A stretch of 64,000 bases of DNA from Niabella sp. (GCA_027493055.1 JAPUDO010000063.1:1-64000), one strand, 5' to 3'; shown: positions 6,548 through 16,257, counted from the stretch's first letter. Program-made: numbers and translations. The notes: a model not told the origin generated them from the sequence alone.

Positions 6548-9304
6548 ATGCGAGCAGCACTATACCTTTTCCTATCCGTACTTTTGGCAATATCCTGCCA
6601 GAACTATTGCAGTGCCCAAAATCTACCGGCTGTTTCGGGCAGGTATGAACAAACAGCAGCCGAAGACTTTTTTAAGGACCTGGAAAAACAAACCGGGTTC
6701 TACTTTTATTACGATACCACTCAGCTCGATTCTTTATATATAAATATACTTATAGAAAAAGAGCCGCTTGATGTGGCATTAGGCAAAGCGCTCCAGCCTA
6801 CCCTGCTAAAATCAGGCATAGATGCCGCTGAAAAAAAAGTGTATATTACCAGCAGGATGGCTATGCTTACAGCTTTACCGGCTGGTTTTTATACTAAAAC
6901 AGGTATTACAGGAGCAACTGCTGATATTACAGACTACGGTTTTGATAGCAAAGCCCGGAAAGCTATTGCCGAAAATAAAATACATGAAATTGGTAATAAA
7001 AATACCCCCTATAAACCTACCGCAATTTTGAGCGGGATAGTAAGAAGTGCCCGTACGGGGGAACCGTTTCCAAATGTTTCAATCCTGGTAGATGATACCT
7101 ATTCTGTTATCTCAGATACTTACGGAAACTACTCTATCAATATGCCGCCGGGCAAACACGTGCTGCATATCATTGGCTTTGGTATAAGAGAAACCCGTTT
7201 AACTCTGCAGGTTTATGCTGACGGCAGAATGGATATAGACTTACAGGAGCAGATACCAACACTTAAAGAGGTAGTAGTATCATCTGTACGTACAAGAAAT
7301 GTAAGGAACCTCCAGATGGGAGTTTCGCGCTTATCTATTGATGAAATAAAAAGAGTGCCTACTGTTTTTGGTGAAACAGATATTTTGAGGGTGATCACTA
7401 CTTTACCGGGTGTAAAAACAGTAGGTGAAGCCAGTACAGGCTTCAATGTAAGAGGGGGATCGGCTGATCAAAACCTTATACTGTTTAACGAAAATACGAT
7501 TTACAATCCTTCGCATTTTTTTGGGATGTTCTCAGCTTTCAATCCAGAGATTGTAAAAGACGTGGAATTATATAAGAGCTCTGTTCCGGCAAAATACGGT
7601 GGAAGGCTTTCATCAGTTTTAGATATCAACAGCCGGGAAGGAAATAAAAAGAAAATATCCGGTTCGGCCGGTATAGGGCTTGTCACCAGCCGGTTACAGC
7701 TCGAAGGGCCAATCGTAAAAGACAAAACCTCTTTCATTTTTGGAGGCCGTACCACTTATGCCAACTGGCTTATAGACCTGTTACCGGATGAGTATGACAA
7801 AAGCAGGGCTTCGTTCCAGGATCTCAATCTGGGTATTACCCATAATATAGACAGTAATAACAATATCTACTTCAACGGGTACTACAGCCGCGATCAGTTC
7901 AAGCTGAATCAGGATACTACTTATGGCTATGACAACCGTAACTTTTCTTTAAAATGGCAACACCGTTTCTCAAAAAGGTTGCAGGGCGAAATAATAGGTG
8001 GTTACGATTATTATAAATATGATATCAGGAGCGGAGAAAATTATGTAAATGCCTTTAAATTATTCTTTGATATCAGGCAGTACTTTGGAAAGATCAATTT
8101 TGTATATTATCACAGCCAGAAGCATGGCTTTGATTTTGGATTGAATACTGTAGCCTATAAATTGCGGCCCGGCACTTTTGAACCGCTCAATTCCAATTCA
8201 CTGGTAAGGCCTGACACTGTTAATACAGAAAGGGCACTGGAAAATGCTTTATATGTTTCCCACCGCTTCACTCCTACCAATAAACTGTCTTTTACAACCG
8301 GTTTGCGATATTCGCTCTACTCCTTCCTGGGACCTCAATCCGTTAGCTATTATGCCGCAGGCCAGCCTATGACTGATGATACCCGGCAAAGCACCATACA
8401 ATATGCCAAAGGAAAATTTATTAATAATTATCACGGACCAGAAATAAGGTTTACCTTACGATATGCCTTTACGCCTGATTTTTCAGTAAAGGCGGGTTAC
8501 AATACACAAAGGCAGTACATACACCTGCTGTCTAATACAACAGCCATCTCACCCACTGATATATGGAAACTAAGCGATCCTAATATCAGACCGCAACAAG
8601 GTGACCAGATATCTCTGGGCTTGTATAAAAATTTTCGTTCCAATACTATTGAAACATCTGTTGAAGCTTATTATAAAAATATCAAAGACTATCTTGATTA
8701 TAAGCCGGGCGCTAACTTATTCATGAATCATAATATTGAAACAGATGTTATAAGAACAAAAGGTAAAGCTTATGGTATTGAGCTGTTAATCAAAAAGCCT
8801 GTAGGCAAGCTTAACGGCTGGATAGGCTACACCTATTCCCGTATCCTGTTAAGATCAGCCGAAACAGGTTTGGGCAGTATGGTAAATGGTGGTGACTTTT
8901 ACCCTGCTAATTATGACAAGCCGCATGATTTTATCCTTGCCGGAAATTTTCGTATAAACCATCGCTTTAGCCTTTCCTTAAATTCAGCTTACAGCACCGG
9001 ACGGCCTATAACCTATCCTATAGGCAAGTTTTATTATGAAGGTGCGGAACGTGTTTTATATTCCGACAGAAATCAATACCGTATCCCCGATTATTACCGT
9101 ACAGATTTTGCAATGAACATAGATGGAAACCATAAAGTACATCAAAAAACACATAATTCATGGACCATTGGTGTGTACAATATGCTGGGCAGGCGAAATC
9201 CCTATTCTGTGTACTTTGCCACCGAAGGCGGACGTGTGAACGGGTACCAGCTATCTATTTTCGGAAGCGCCATACCTTTTATCAATTATAATATCCGTTT
9301 TTAA
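6548..9304 (+). CDS. TonB-dependent outer-membrane receptor with STN and CarboxypepD_reg-like domains
   Basis: The 918-residue protein has a signal peptide (about 1-23). It continues with an STN-like segment (about 35-85: FFKDLEKQTGFYFYYDTTQL), a carboxypeptidase-regulatory-like domain (about 155-230: ILSGIVRSARTGEPFPNVSI) and a plug (about 240-360: LPGVKTVGEASTGFNVRGGS, DVELYKSSVPAKYGGRLSSV). A long beta-barrel ends in an aromatic residue (NYNIRF). It is an active transporter of an unknown ligand across the outer membrane, powered by TonB/ExbBD. The STN domain often couples receptors to a FecR anti-sigma factor, but none is nearby. The DUF4249 lipoprotein follows after one base. That combination is common in Bacteroidota and differs from SusC/SusD systems. 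Confidence 0.9.
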   Translation: MRAALYLFLSVLLAISCQNYCSAQNLPAVSGRYEQTAAEDFFKDLEKQTGFYFYYDTTQLDSLYINILIEKEPLDVALGKALQPTLLKSGIDAAEKKVYITSRMAMLTALPAGFYTKTGITGATADITDYGFDSKARKAIAENKIHEIGNKNTPYKPTAILSGIVRSARTGEPFPNVSILVDDTYSVISDTYGNYSINMPPGKHVLHIIGFGIRETRLTLQVYADGRMDIDLQEQIPTLKEVVVSSVRTRNVRNLQMGVSRLSIDEIKRVPTVFGETDILRVITTLPGVKTVGEASTGFNVRGGSADQNLILFNENTIYNPSHFFGMFSAFNPEIVKDVELYKSSVPAKYGGRLSSVLDINSREGNKKKISGSAGIGLVTSRLQLEGPIVKDKTSFIFGGRTTYANWLIDLLPDEYDKSRASFQDLNLGITHNIDSNNNIYFNGYYSRDQFKLNQDTTYGYDNRNFSLKWQHRFSKRLQGEIIGGYDYYKYDIRSGENYVNAFKLFFDIRQYFGKINFVYYHSQKHGFDFGLNTVAYKLRPGTFEPLNSNSLVRPDTVNTERALENALYVSHRFTPTNKLSFTTGLRYSLYSFLGPQSVSYYAAGQPMTDDTRQSTIQYAKGKFINNYHGPEIRFTLRYAFTPDFSVKAGYNTQRQYIHLLSNTTAISPTDIWKLSDPNIRPQQGDQISLGLYKNFRSNTIETSVEAYYKNIKDYLDYKPGANLFMNHNIETDVIRTKGKAYGIELLIKKPVGKLNGWIGYTYSRILLRSAETGLGSMVNGGDFYPANYDKPHDFILAGNFRINHRFSLSLNSAYSTGRPITYPIGKFYYEGAERVLYSDRNQYRIPDYYRTDFAMNIDGNHKVHQKTHNSWTIGVYNMLGRRNPYSVYFATEGGRVNGYQLSIFGSAIPFINYNIRF

Positions 9305-9305
9305 A

Positions 9306-10445
9306 ATGTCTAAAATATTTAATATAATCTGGATATTCCTGCTGCCGGCTTTTTTTACCGGCTGTAAAGACAAATATTTCCCTGAAATACCATCTACAGA
9401 AACCAATTTCCTGGTTGTGGAAGGAGTTTTAAATGCAGGCAATGAACCTACTACCGTAAGAATTACAAGAACGTATGACATAAACGGGAACATAGGCAAT
9501 TTACGTGGAGAGACCAATGCCGTTGTAACGGTTGAAGGCAACGACAATTCAAGCAGGCCATTAACTATGGCTGATGCCGGTACTTACCAAAGCAGCAACC
9601 TGGCTTTATCAGCAAATAATGAATACAGGTTAAGGATCAAAACCATGGATGGCAAAGAATACCTTTCCAGCTATGTAAAAGTGAAGACTTCTCCCGAGAT
9701 TGACAGCGTCAGCTATAAGCCGCAGGATGGCAACATGCAGCTATACGTGAATACGCACGACCCGGCAAATAATACCCGCTACTATAAATGGAGCTATGAA
9801 GAAACCTGGGAAATCAATAGCTATTATTACTCCACGATTATTTATGATGCCAATGAACCCAAATTAATAAGAGAAAGAGAACCATCGGAGTATATATTCC
9901 GTTGCTGGAAATATAGTAAATCAGGTAAGATACTCTTTGGAAGCTCTGCTCAACTTACCTCCGACGTAATCTTTGAACAACCAATAAACAGGATACCCGG
10001 TGGTGATGAGCGTTTATCAGTAAGATACAGCATTCTTTTAAAACAATATGCCCTGGATAAGGATGCTTACGAATTCTTTGACCTGATGAAGAAGAATACA
10101 GAATCCTTAGGTAGTATTTTTGATGCGCAACCTTCTGAAATACGGGGAAATATTAAATGTGTTAATAATCCTGACGAAATAGTGATTGGCTATGTATCAG
10201 CGAGCACTGTTACCCAAAAACGAATATTTATCAACCGTCCTTCGGGATGGAATTTCAGACAGCTGTGCGATACCAGGCTGATAACACCTGACAGTGTACG
10301 TTATTATATGGCTAAGGGCGATTTCATTCCTATAGTGGAAGAACCGAGAATGGGTTCTCTTATTTCCGATTATTTGTCGTCTACTCCTGTATGTGTGGAC
10401 TGCAGGGAAAGAGGGGGCAATCTTCAGAAGCCTGCTTATTGGTAA
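9306..10445 (+). CDS. DUF4249 family lipoprotein
   Basis: The 379-residue product has a lipoprotein signal (FFTGCKDKYFPEIP, acylated Cys at about residue 20). The DUF4249 layout follows: an early FLVVEGVLNAG strand and R-I-T-R-T-Y-D segment, an immunoglobulin-like region with YRLRIKTMDGKEYLSSYVKV, and a C-terminal part with several conserved Cys residues (VCVDCRERGG). It is predicted to sit in the outer membrane and to cooperate with the TonB-dependent receptor just upstream, in the way SusD works with SusC, although the fold is different. The ligand is unknown. The gene begins one base after the receptor's stop codon and is followed by the MG2 protein gene. Confidence 0.88.
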   Translation: MSKIFNIIWIFLLPAFFTGCKDKYFPEIPSTETNFLVVEGVLNAGNEPTTVRITRTYDINGNIGNLRGETNAVVTVEGNDNSSRPLTMADAGTYQSSNLALSANNEYRLRIKTMDGKEYLSSYVKVKTSPEIDSVSYKPQDGNMQLYVNTHDPANNTRYYKWSYEETWEINSYYYSTIIYDANEPKLIREREPSEYIFRCWKYSKSGKILFGSSAQLTSDVIFEQPINRIPGGDERLSVRYSILLKQYALDKDAYEFFDLMKKNTESLGSIFDAQPSEIRGNIKCVNNPDEIVIGYVSASTVTQKRIFINRPSGWNFRQLCDTRLITPDSVRYYMAKGDFIPIVEEPRMGSLISDYLSSTPVCVDCRERGGNLQKPAYW

Positions 10446-10465
10446 ACAAAATTATTGAAAAGAGC

Positions 10466-12781
10466 ATGTTGAATAAATGGACATACATAAAACACGGGTT
10501 GAGTAGTATAGTTTTATACATACTTGTAGCGGTATGTATGGAAAGCAGGGCACAAACAACTTCATCCTTCCAGCCGGTTAAAGAAGAAAGCGTATCTGTA
10601 CATACAGATAAGCCCTCCTACCTGGCTGGTGAAATAATATGGTTTAAAGCTTTTTTGAAAGCCGGAACCGATGCTGTTACTACCAATTTCAACAGCAGTA
10701 TACTATATGTTGAATTATTAAATAACGAAGGAACCCCGGTTGCACAGGCAAAAACACACCTTACCAATGGTTCTGGTGACGGAAGTTTCTATTTACCTTT
10801 AAACCTTTCTACGGGAGTGTACACACTTACTGCCTATAGTACAAAACTCAAAAACGCCGGCTCCGGATACTTCTTCTACAAAAAAATCACGGTCATCAAT
10901 ACTATCAGGAACAGCGCCTCAACGGATTCTTTGTCAAATGGAGCTGCTGTTGTTAATTTCTTTCCTGAAAGCGGTGCCATGCTGCACAATGTGCCGGCAA
11001 AAATAGGCCTGCAGGTTACAGAAACCCGCACAAACAGGCCTCTTGAAAATATTAACGGGTATATTATCGAAAATAAAAAAGATACAGTTGCCAGCTTTCT
11101 AACAGGCCGGCTGGGCCTTGGACAATTCACTTTTACACCTAAAGCAGACAGGCAATATGAATGTATCTTAAAATACCCGGGACCAACCGGCATTGTCCAA
11201 ACACTTCCTTCAGTTAAAAATACAGGTTACCACTTGTCGGTAACGGAAGAAACAGACAAATACAGGATAAATATAGCATCCGCCCAGACTGCGTCCGGCA
11301 CAGTTTCGCTTTTAGTTAAGCCGGTAAACGGTTTAACTGTTTCAAACAACTTCGTGATTCATTCTGGTAAGCAAAGTATTGATATAGAAAAGTCGGGGCT
11401 AGAGACCGGGCTCAGCTACGTGATACTGTTAGATAACAACAATCAAACAGTAGCCGAACGTTTAATTTTCAAACCCGGACGTACCGCAATCCAAAAGCTG
11501 CAGCTTACTACCGATAAAACGGTTTACTCACCCCGGGAGAAAATGAATATCAGTATTTCCGGCAATAACGCATCCTCAATCATTAAAGGTTCTGTTTCTG
11601 TTAGTTATTCCCCCGCAAATGGTGTCACTCCCTGTGAAGACCTGGCCAGCTTATTAAGCAATGGTTCCTATAATGCATCTGAAATTGAAAATTTACTTTT
11701 GGTATATGGTCCGGATAATTTTACTATAGCCTCCAAGGCTGGTAATCTTGTACCTGAGTACGATGGCCATATAGTAACTGCCCGGGTTACCAGCCTGTGG
11801 AACGGGCAACCTGCACCGGGCATAAGATGTGCGCTTTCTATACCATCTGCCATTCCTTTTGGCTTTTATTTAGGCACCAGCGATACTGCCGGTATTGTAA
11901 GGTTTAATGTAAAAAAATACTATGGCTCCGGTAATGTCATTGTAAAAACTTTATCTGAAAAAAATTCTGCAGATTATAAGGTGGAACTGATGGATCCGTT
12001 TGCCGGTTTTACAGCCCGCAATGCTTCTGCTAACAAGGTATGGCTGAATGTAGCAGACAGTTCCGATCTTTTAAGAAGAAGTATTGCAATGCAGGTAACC
12101 AACAGCTATTATCCCGAACAGATCAATATATTTCAGGCACCGGCTTTTAAAGACACATTGCCCTTTTTTGGTAAAGCGGAGTTTAGTTACCTTTTGGACG
12201 ATTATAAGCGCTTCTCCACCATGGAAGAAGTGTTGAGGGAATATGTAACCAATATTAATGTTTCGATCCGTAATTCAAAACTCAGGATGACCATTTTTGA
12301 CGAAAAATATGGCAATATTTATGATAACAATATACTGGTATTGCTTGATGGAGTACCGCTTTCAGACTATAACAGCATTTTCAGCTATGATCCTTTAAAA
12401 GTGAAAAAGCTGGACGTAGTGCCCAGAAGGTACCTTCTGGGAAATGCTGTGTTTTCAGGTATTGCCAGCTTTGAAACTTATGATTCCAGGTTTGACGCTT
12501 TTGATCTTGACCCCGCAACTGTTTCGGCAGCGTATGACGGGCTGCAGCTAAACAGGGAATTTTTCCTTCCCCGGTATGACAACAATTATAAAGGAGACCC
12601 AAGGCTTCCCGACTATAGAACTACGCTGCTATGGAAGCCAGATATTACATTAAAAGGGAACAGCGCAAATATCATTGAAGCATCCTCTTCCGATTTTAAA
12701 GGAAGATATAAAGTGGTGTTTAACGGCATGTCTGAAGAAGGTACCCCATTTTACAGCGAGACTACTTTTGAAATAAAATGA
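10466..12781 (+). CDS. Exported MG2 (macroglobulin-like) / plug-domain protein
   Basis: The 771-residue product starts at the ATG at 10466, which gives a clean signal peptide (KWTYIKHGLSSIVLYIL to SRAQ); an upstream in-frame start would overlap the DUF4249 gene. The N-terminal MG2-like domain is plain: VSVHTDKPSYLAGEIIWFKA, then YVELLNNEGTPVAQ and YTLTAYSTK. Further beta-sandwich domains follow. Around residues 580-640 there is a short stretch resembling a TonB plug (MEEVLREYV, ILVLLDGVPLSDYN, VKKLDVVPRRYLLG). These proteins accompany TonB receptors in Bacteroidota and are thought to sit in the periplasm or outer membrane, but their role is unclear. The gene ends four bases from the convergent cutC gene. 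Confidence 0.8.
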   Translation: MLNKWTYIKHGLSSIVLYILVAVCMESRAQTTSSFQPVKEESVSVHTDKPSYLAGEIIWFKAFLKAGTDAVTTNFNSSILYVELLNNEGTPVAQAKTHLTNGSGDGSFYLPLNLSTGVYTLTAYSTKLKNAGSGYFFYKKITVINTIRNSASTDSLSNGAAVVNFFPESGAMLHNVPAKIGLQVTETRTNRPLENINGYIIENKKDTVASFLTGRLGLGQFTFTPKADRQYECILKYPGPTGIVQTLPSVKNTGYHLSVTEETDKYRINIASAQTASGTVSLLVKPVNGLTVSNNFVIHSGKQSIDIEKSGLETGLSYVILLDNNNQTVAERLIFKPGRTAIQKLQLTTDKTVYSPREKMNISISGNNASSIIKGSVSVSYSPANGVTPCEDLASLLSNGSYNASEIENLLLVYGPDNFTIASKAGNLVPEYDGHIVTARVTSLWNGQPAPGIRCALSIPSAIPFGFYLGTSDTAGIVRFNVKKYYGSGNVIVKTLSEKNSADYKVELMDPFAGFTARNASANKVWLNVADSSDLLRRSIAMQVTNSYYPEQINIFQAPAFKDTLPFFGKAEFSYLLDDYKRFSTMEEVLREYVTNINVSIRNSKLRMTIFDEKYGNIYDNNILVLLDGVPLSDYNSIFSYDPLKVKKLDVVPRRYLLGNAVFSGIASFETYDSRFDAFDLDPATVSAAYDGLQLNREFFLPRYDNNYKGDPRLPDYRTTLLWKPDITLKGNSANIIEASSSDFKGRYKVVFNGMSEEGTPFYSETTFEIK

Positions 12782-12785
12782 TCTC

Positions 12786-13526
12786 TTAAAACGCCTGGGC
12801 CAGTATATTTTTTAATTGTCGCACTTTTTCTTCATCTATGCTGTAATGATTATTTTCTTCATTTTCCTCAAATGCAGGCGGGAAAAAATTCATAACACTT
12901 TTTTTAAGCTCGCGTAATGAAGTATGGAACTCATGGCATTTTGTTTGCGCTGCCAGTGACAATATATTAGCATCTCTTACCCCACTGCCGGGCATTATGA
13001 CAATTCTACCGTTCGCTATTAAGTTCAATTCAGATATCAGCCCCGCTCCGTCTGGAGCATTCAGCTCCTGTCCGCTCGTTAATATTCGTTCACAGCCAAT
13101 ATTAATTAAATCTTCCAGGGCCTTAAAGGGTGCTGCGCACCTGTCAAAAGCCCGGTGAAAAGTTACACCCAGCGGACTTACCGCTTCCACAATTTTTGCT
13201 GTCCGCTCTATATCTATAGTAGCATCTTTATGCAGAAATCCAATTACTACGCCATCGCAGCCCAGCTCCTTGCACATCAAAGCATCCTGGTACATGCAAT
13301 CATATTCTTCATCGGTATAAAAAAAATCACCTCCTCTTACACGAATAATAGGATATATTTTTACATCAAAGCTTTCACGGCATTTCTTTATAACTCCGTA
13401 TGACTGTGTAGTTCCGCCTTCGCCCAGGTTTGCACAAAGCTCTATCCGGTCTGCACCGCCGGCAACAGCATTTCTGGTTGATTCAAAATCAGATGTTGCA
13501 ATTTCCAATGTAAATGTCTGATCCAA
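12786..13526 (-). CDS. cutC: CutC family protein (copper homeostasis)
   Basis: The 246-residue cytoplasmic protein shows the CutC TIM-barrel sequence: FTLEIATSDFESTRNAVAGG and ADRIELCANLGEGGTTQSYG at the N-terminus, then YPIIRVRGGDFFYTDEEYDC, CDGVVIGFLHKDATID, TFHRAFDRCAAPFKALEDL, ILTSGQELNAPDGAGLI and IVIMPGSGVRDANI. The length matches the family. CutC was linked to copper tolerance in Escherichia coli, but its biochemical role remains doubtful, so the name is by homology only. The gene converges on the MG2 gene with only four bases between stop codons, and no terminator is evident there. Confidence 0.93.
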   Translation of the reverse strand: MDQTFTLEIATSDFESTRNAVAGGADRIELCANLGEGGTTQSYGVIKKCRESFDVKIYPIIRVRGGDFFYTDEEYDCMYQDALMCKELGCDGVVIGFLHKDATIDIERTAKIVEAVSPLGVTFHRAFDRCAAPFKALEDLINIGCERILTSGQELNAPDGAGLISELNLIANGRIVIMPGSGVRDANILSLAAQTKCHEFHTSLRELKKSVMNFFPPAFEENEENNHYSIDEEKVRQLKNILAQAF

Positions 13527-13570
13527 AGTTCATGATTTATAGGTGAGTGAGAATGGGCTAATGATAATCC

Positions 13571-13653
13571 GGTATCAACATTGAAATAGATACCAGATGG
13601 TTTGTGCAGACACAAACCACGGCAGCGCCCCGGTCAGTGTCAACACTGACCGG
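13571..13653. repeat. Cluster of three consecutive inverted repeats, REP-like
   Basis: Three hairpins stand side by side in the 289-base spacer upstream of cutC. The first is GGTATC/GATACC (13571-13576 and 13589-13594). The second is TGGTTTGTG/CACAAACCA around a CAGA loop (13598-13619). The third is CCGGTCAGTGT/ACACTGACCGG with a two-base centre (13630-13653). None is followed by a T-tract on either strand, so they are not standard terminators. The rest of the spacer holds a 39-codon minus-strand reading frame (13685-13804) with an acidic/aromatic end (FAEEYEEFIKRYEF); it may be the tail of a decayed gene. A repetitive extragenic element is the best guess. Confidence 0.5.
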
Positions 13654-13815
13654 AAAAGTAATATGGGCTTTAATTAAAGCAATATTATCCTTTATATTTT
13701 TCAAATTCATATCTTTTGATAAATTCTTCATATTCTTCAGCGAATGTTTTTTGAGTTACTTTATCACTTGTTTTGATTGGTAAGCGTTCCCCCAAAATGA
13801 GCATTAACCATCTGC

Positions 13816-14838
13816 CTAACTAAACCAGCTCTTGGCCTCTACTAATCTTTCGGTAGTGGCGGTCTTAAGTGCATAGCTGAATCCTTTATGAATAGCACAG
13901 GAGCCCACTACCCCGTTTTTATTAATAGCCAGAAAAGCCACCTGTATTTTTTTAGCGTCATCGCCTTTAATTTTTACGATCCGCTCTATTACTTTCTGGC
14001 AGGCCAGCTCCGGCCCAAAGCCCTGGCGCATATACTCCACCACGCTATGCGAACCGGCCACTCTTATAACATCCTCTCCCTGTCCGGTTGCGGTACAGGC
14101 CCCAACTTCACCATCTACATAAAGTCCGGCACCTATAATAGGCGAATCGCCCAGGCGGCCGCGCATTTTAAAGCCCATGCCGCTGGTAGTACAGCTTCCT
14201 CCTAAATGCCCGTTGGCATCCAGGGCCACCATACCTATGGTATCATGGTTCCATTCCCCGTTTATTTGTGAAGGAGCAAAAGGCCCATGCCCTTTATTTT
14301 CTGTATTCTCCCTGTTGATTTGTGGTTCATATTTCGAGGTTTTCTTCCATTTCTCATACTCTTTTTTTGCATCCTCAGAAAGTTCCTGCGGTTCCAATGG
14401 AAACCCTTCGGCCAGTGCAAATTGCTGTGCGCCGCTTCCCACCAGCATTACATGCGGCGTTTTTTCCATCACCCGGCGGGCTACAGATATAGGGTGCTTA
14501 ATACGCTCTAAAAATGCCACGCTTCCGCAATTAAACTGGTGATCCATAATACAGGCATCCAATGTAACAAAGCCATCCCGGTCAGGATTAGCGCCCAAGC
14601 CCACACAGCAGTTGAGCTCACTTTCTGTAACCATCACCCCTTTTTCAACGGCATCCAATGCGCTGCCGCCTTTACCCAGCACTTCCCAGGCGCCTTTATT
14701 AGCCCTTAAGCCGGCATCCCAGGTAGCCACCACAACCGGGGCGCTTACCTTAACAATACGCTGAGAACGGGCTTTCTCTGTAAAAGCGGCAGCAATGCCT
14801 GTTAAAGCTCCTAATTGTAAAAAATGCTTACGGTTCAT
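13816..14838 (-). CDS. N4-(beta-N-acetylglucosaminyl)-L-asparaginase (glycosylasparaginase)
   Basis: The 340-residue Ntn-hydrolase starts MNRKHFLQLGALTGIAAAF, a signal-like N-terminus, when the ATG at 14838 is used. An ATG at 14883 with a GAGG motif in front would add 15 residues that do not fit a signal peptide. The family motifs are clear: VVATWDAGLRANKGAWEVL, ELNCCVGLGANPDRDG, LDACIMDHQFNCGSVAFL, and the autoproteolysis site WNHDTIGMVALD, whose Thr becomes the catalytic N-terminal residue of the beta chain. GGSCTTSGMGFKMRGRLGDS and GAGLYVDGEVGACTATGQGE line the active site. It splits GlcNAc-Asn released from N-glycoproteins and presumably acts in the periplasm. The GlcNAc-processing genes downstream (16972, 18694) are a fitting context. 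Confidence 0.92.
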   Translation of the reverse strand: MNRKHFLQLGALTGIAAAFTEKARSQRIVKVSAPVVVATWDAGLRANKGAWEVLGKGGSALDAVEKGVMVTESELNCCVGLGANPDRDGFVTLDACIMDHQFNCGSVAFLERIKHPISVARRVMEKTPHVMLVGSGAQQFALAEGFPLEPQELSEDAKKEYEKWKKTSKYEPQINRENTENKGHGPFAPSQINGEWNHDTIGMVALDANGHLGGSCTTSGMGFKMRGRLGDSPIIGAGLYVDGEVGACTATGQGEDVIRVAGSHSVVEYMRQGFGPELACQKVIERIVKIKGDDAKKIQVAFLAINKNGVVGSCAIHKGFSYALKTATTERLVEAKSWFS

Positions 14839-14960
14839 CGTCACGGGTTTATAAACCGAAAATAAGATTTTAAACAGAAGCATGTGCCTCGATTTCCAAT
14901 AAGTTCAAAACTTTTAAGAACAAATGTTTTATTTCGCTGTTATTTTCTAAACTTTATTAA

Positions 14961-15506
14961 ATGAATATCGAAATAATATCGGGAAGCCCCAGGAAAGAAA
15001 GCCTGACAGTACGCGCGGCTTATGCAGTTCAAAAATGGTTTCAGAAAAACTCAACACACCATGTTGGTATTATTGATTGCAGGGAATACCAGCTGCCCTG
15101 GGTAGAAAGGGTCTTTAATTCTATTGATAATACTCCTGATGAATGGAAACCTTTATTTGAACGTGTTTTTAAAGCAGATGCTTTCATTTTTGTTACACCT
15201 GAATATAATGGCAGCTACTCTCCTTCCCTTAAAAACCTGGTAGACCATTTCCCTAAACAATTGCACAAAACCCTGGGCGTGGTTACAGCATCTAACGGCG
15301 GTTTCGGGGGTATGAGAGCCGCCCAGCAATTGATTTTATTAGGCGCCGGGTTATTTACAGTAGTTTGCCCGCAAATGCTTATCATACCTGCTATCGATAA
15401 AAAAATTGACGCGAACGGGGATTTAACAGACCCTGCCTTTGAAAAAAGTATCCACAATTTTGCCTCCGAGTATTTATGGCTGGCTGAAAAGATCGCAAAA
15501 CCATAA
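14961..15506 (+). CDS. NADPH-dependent FMN reductase family protein
   Basis: The 181-residue flavodoxin-like protein begins with the phosphate-binding loop IISGSPRKESLTVR. It contains the family signature FVTPEYNGSYSPSLKNLVDH (about residues 78-97), with the usual P-E-Y-N-x-S flavin contact, and ASNGGFGGMRAAQQL (about 110-124). Such enzymes reduce FMN, quinones or azo compounds with NAD(P)H in the cytoplasm. The size is typical. It is divergent from the asparaginase gene, and the methyltransferase gene follows 29 bases later, so the two are probably co-transcribed. The physiological substrate cannot be told from sequence. Confidence 0.88.
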   Translation: MNIEIISGSPRKESLTVRAAYAVQKWFQKNSTHHVGIIDCREYQLPWVERVFNSIDNTPDEWKPLFERVFKADAFIFVTPEYNGSYSPSLKNLVDHFPKQLHKTLGVVTASNGGFGGMRAAQQLILLGAGLFTVVCPQMLIIPAIDKKIDANGDLTDPAFEKSIHNFASEYLWLAEKIAKP

Positions 15507-15535
15507 ATAATATTAAGCGCCATAATATTCAGTAT

Positions 15536-16240
15536 ATGAAATCAACCGTTGAAGAAATACGGGAACGCTTTGATAATGATGTAGCACGTTTTTCTAATGT
15601 TGAAACCGGTCAGCAGTCTACTATCGACGCTGCGATTTCCCTGGAGCTGATCACCGAAGCGGCTAAATGCATCGCTCCGGGCGCAACGCAGTTATTAGAT
15701 ATAGGATGTGGCGCGGGTAACTATACTTTGAAAATGCTGGATAAGCTGCCCGGCCTCAGCTGTACACTGGCAGATCTCAGCCAGCCCATGCTGGACAAGG
15801 CTTATGAAAGAGTAACAGCACAAACAGGCAATGTAGTGCATATATACCAGGGAGATATCCGGGAAATAGCTTTGCCTGAAAATCATTTCGATATCATTTT
15901 AGCCGGGGCTGTTTTGCATCATTTACGTGATGATGCCGATTGGATATTCGTTTTTCAAAAATTATATACCCTGCTTAAACCAGGTGGCTGTTTAATGATA
16001 AGCGACCTGGTAACCCAGGATAATGAGTCACTGAACAATTATACCTGGAATCAATACGGAAACTACCTGCAAAACCTCGGCGGTAAAGAGTATCGTGAAA
16101 AAGTACTGGATTACATTGAAAAAGAAGATTCTCCCCGCTCTGTAACCTACCAGTTAAACCTGATGCAGCAGGTAGGATTCAGTAAAGTGGAAATCTTACA
16201 CAAAAACCTTTGCTTTGCTGCTTTTGGTGGTATAAAGTAA
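15536..16240 (+). CDS. Class I SAM-dependent methyltransferase
   Basis: The 234-residue protein has a complete Rossmann-type methyltransferase core: motif I LLDIGCGAGNYTLKML (about residues 53-68), an acidic residue at the end of strand 2 (LADLSQ), motif II QGDIREIALPENHFDIIL (about 104-121), HHLRDD and the post-motif LLKPGGCLMISDLV (about 148-161). It resembles ubiquinone/menaquinone-type C-methyltransferases, but the substrate cannot be named. It probably shares a transcript with the FMN reductase gene upstream. An inverted-repeat terminator follows at 16258. Confidence 0.88.
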   Translation: MKSTVEEIRERFDNDVARFSNVETGQQSTIDAAISLELITEAAKCIAPGATQLLDIGCGAGNYTLKMLDKLPGLSCTLADLSQPMLDKAYERVTAQTGNVVHIYQGDIREIALPENHFDIILAGAVLHHLRDDADWIFVFQKLYTLLKPGGCLMISDLVTQDNESLNNYTWNQYGNYLQNLGGKEYREKVLDYIEKEDSPRSVTYQLNLMQQVGFSKVEILHKNLCFAAFGGIK

Positions 16241-16257
16241 GCTCGCACTTATACTCT

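Noticed and set aside
10391-10465. Longer N-terminus for the MG2 protein
   Set aside because: It would overlap the DUF4249 gene by 55 bases and push the signal peptide away from the N-terminus.
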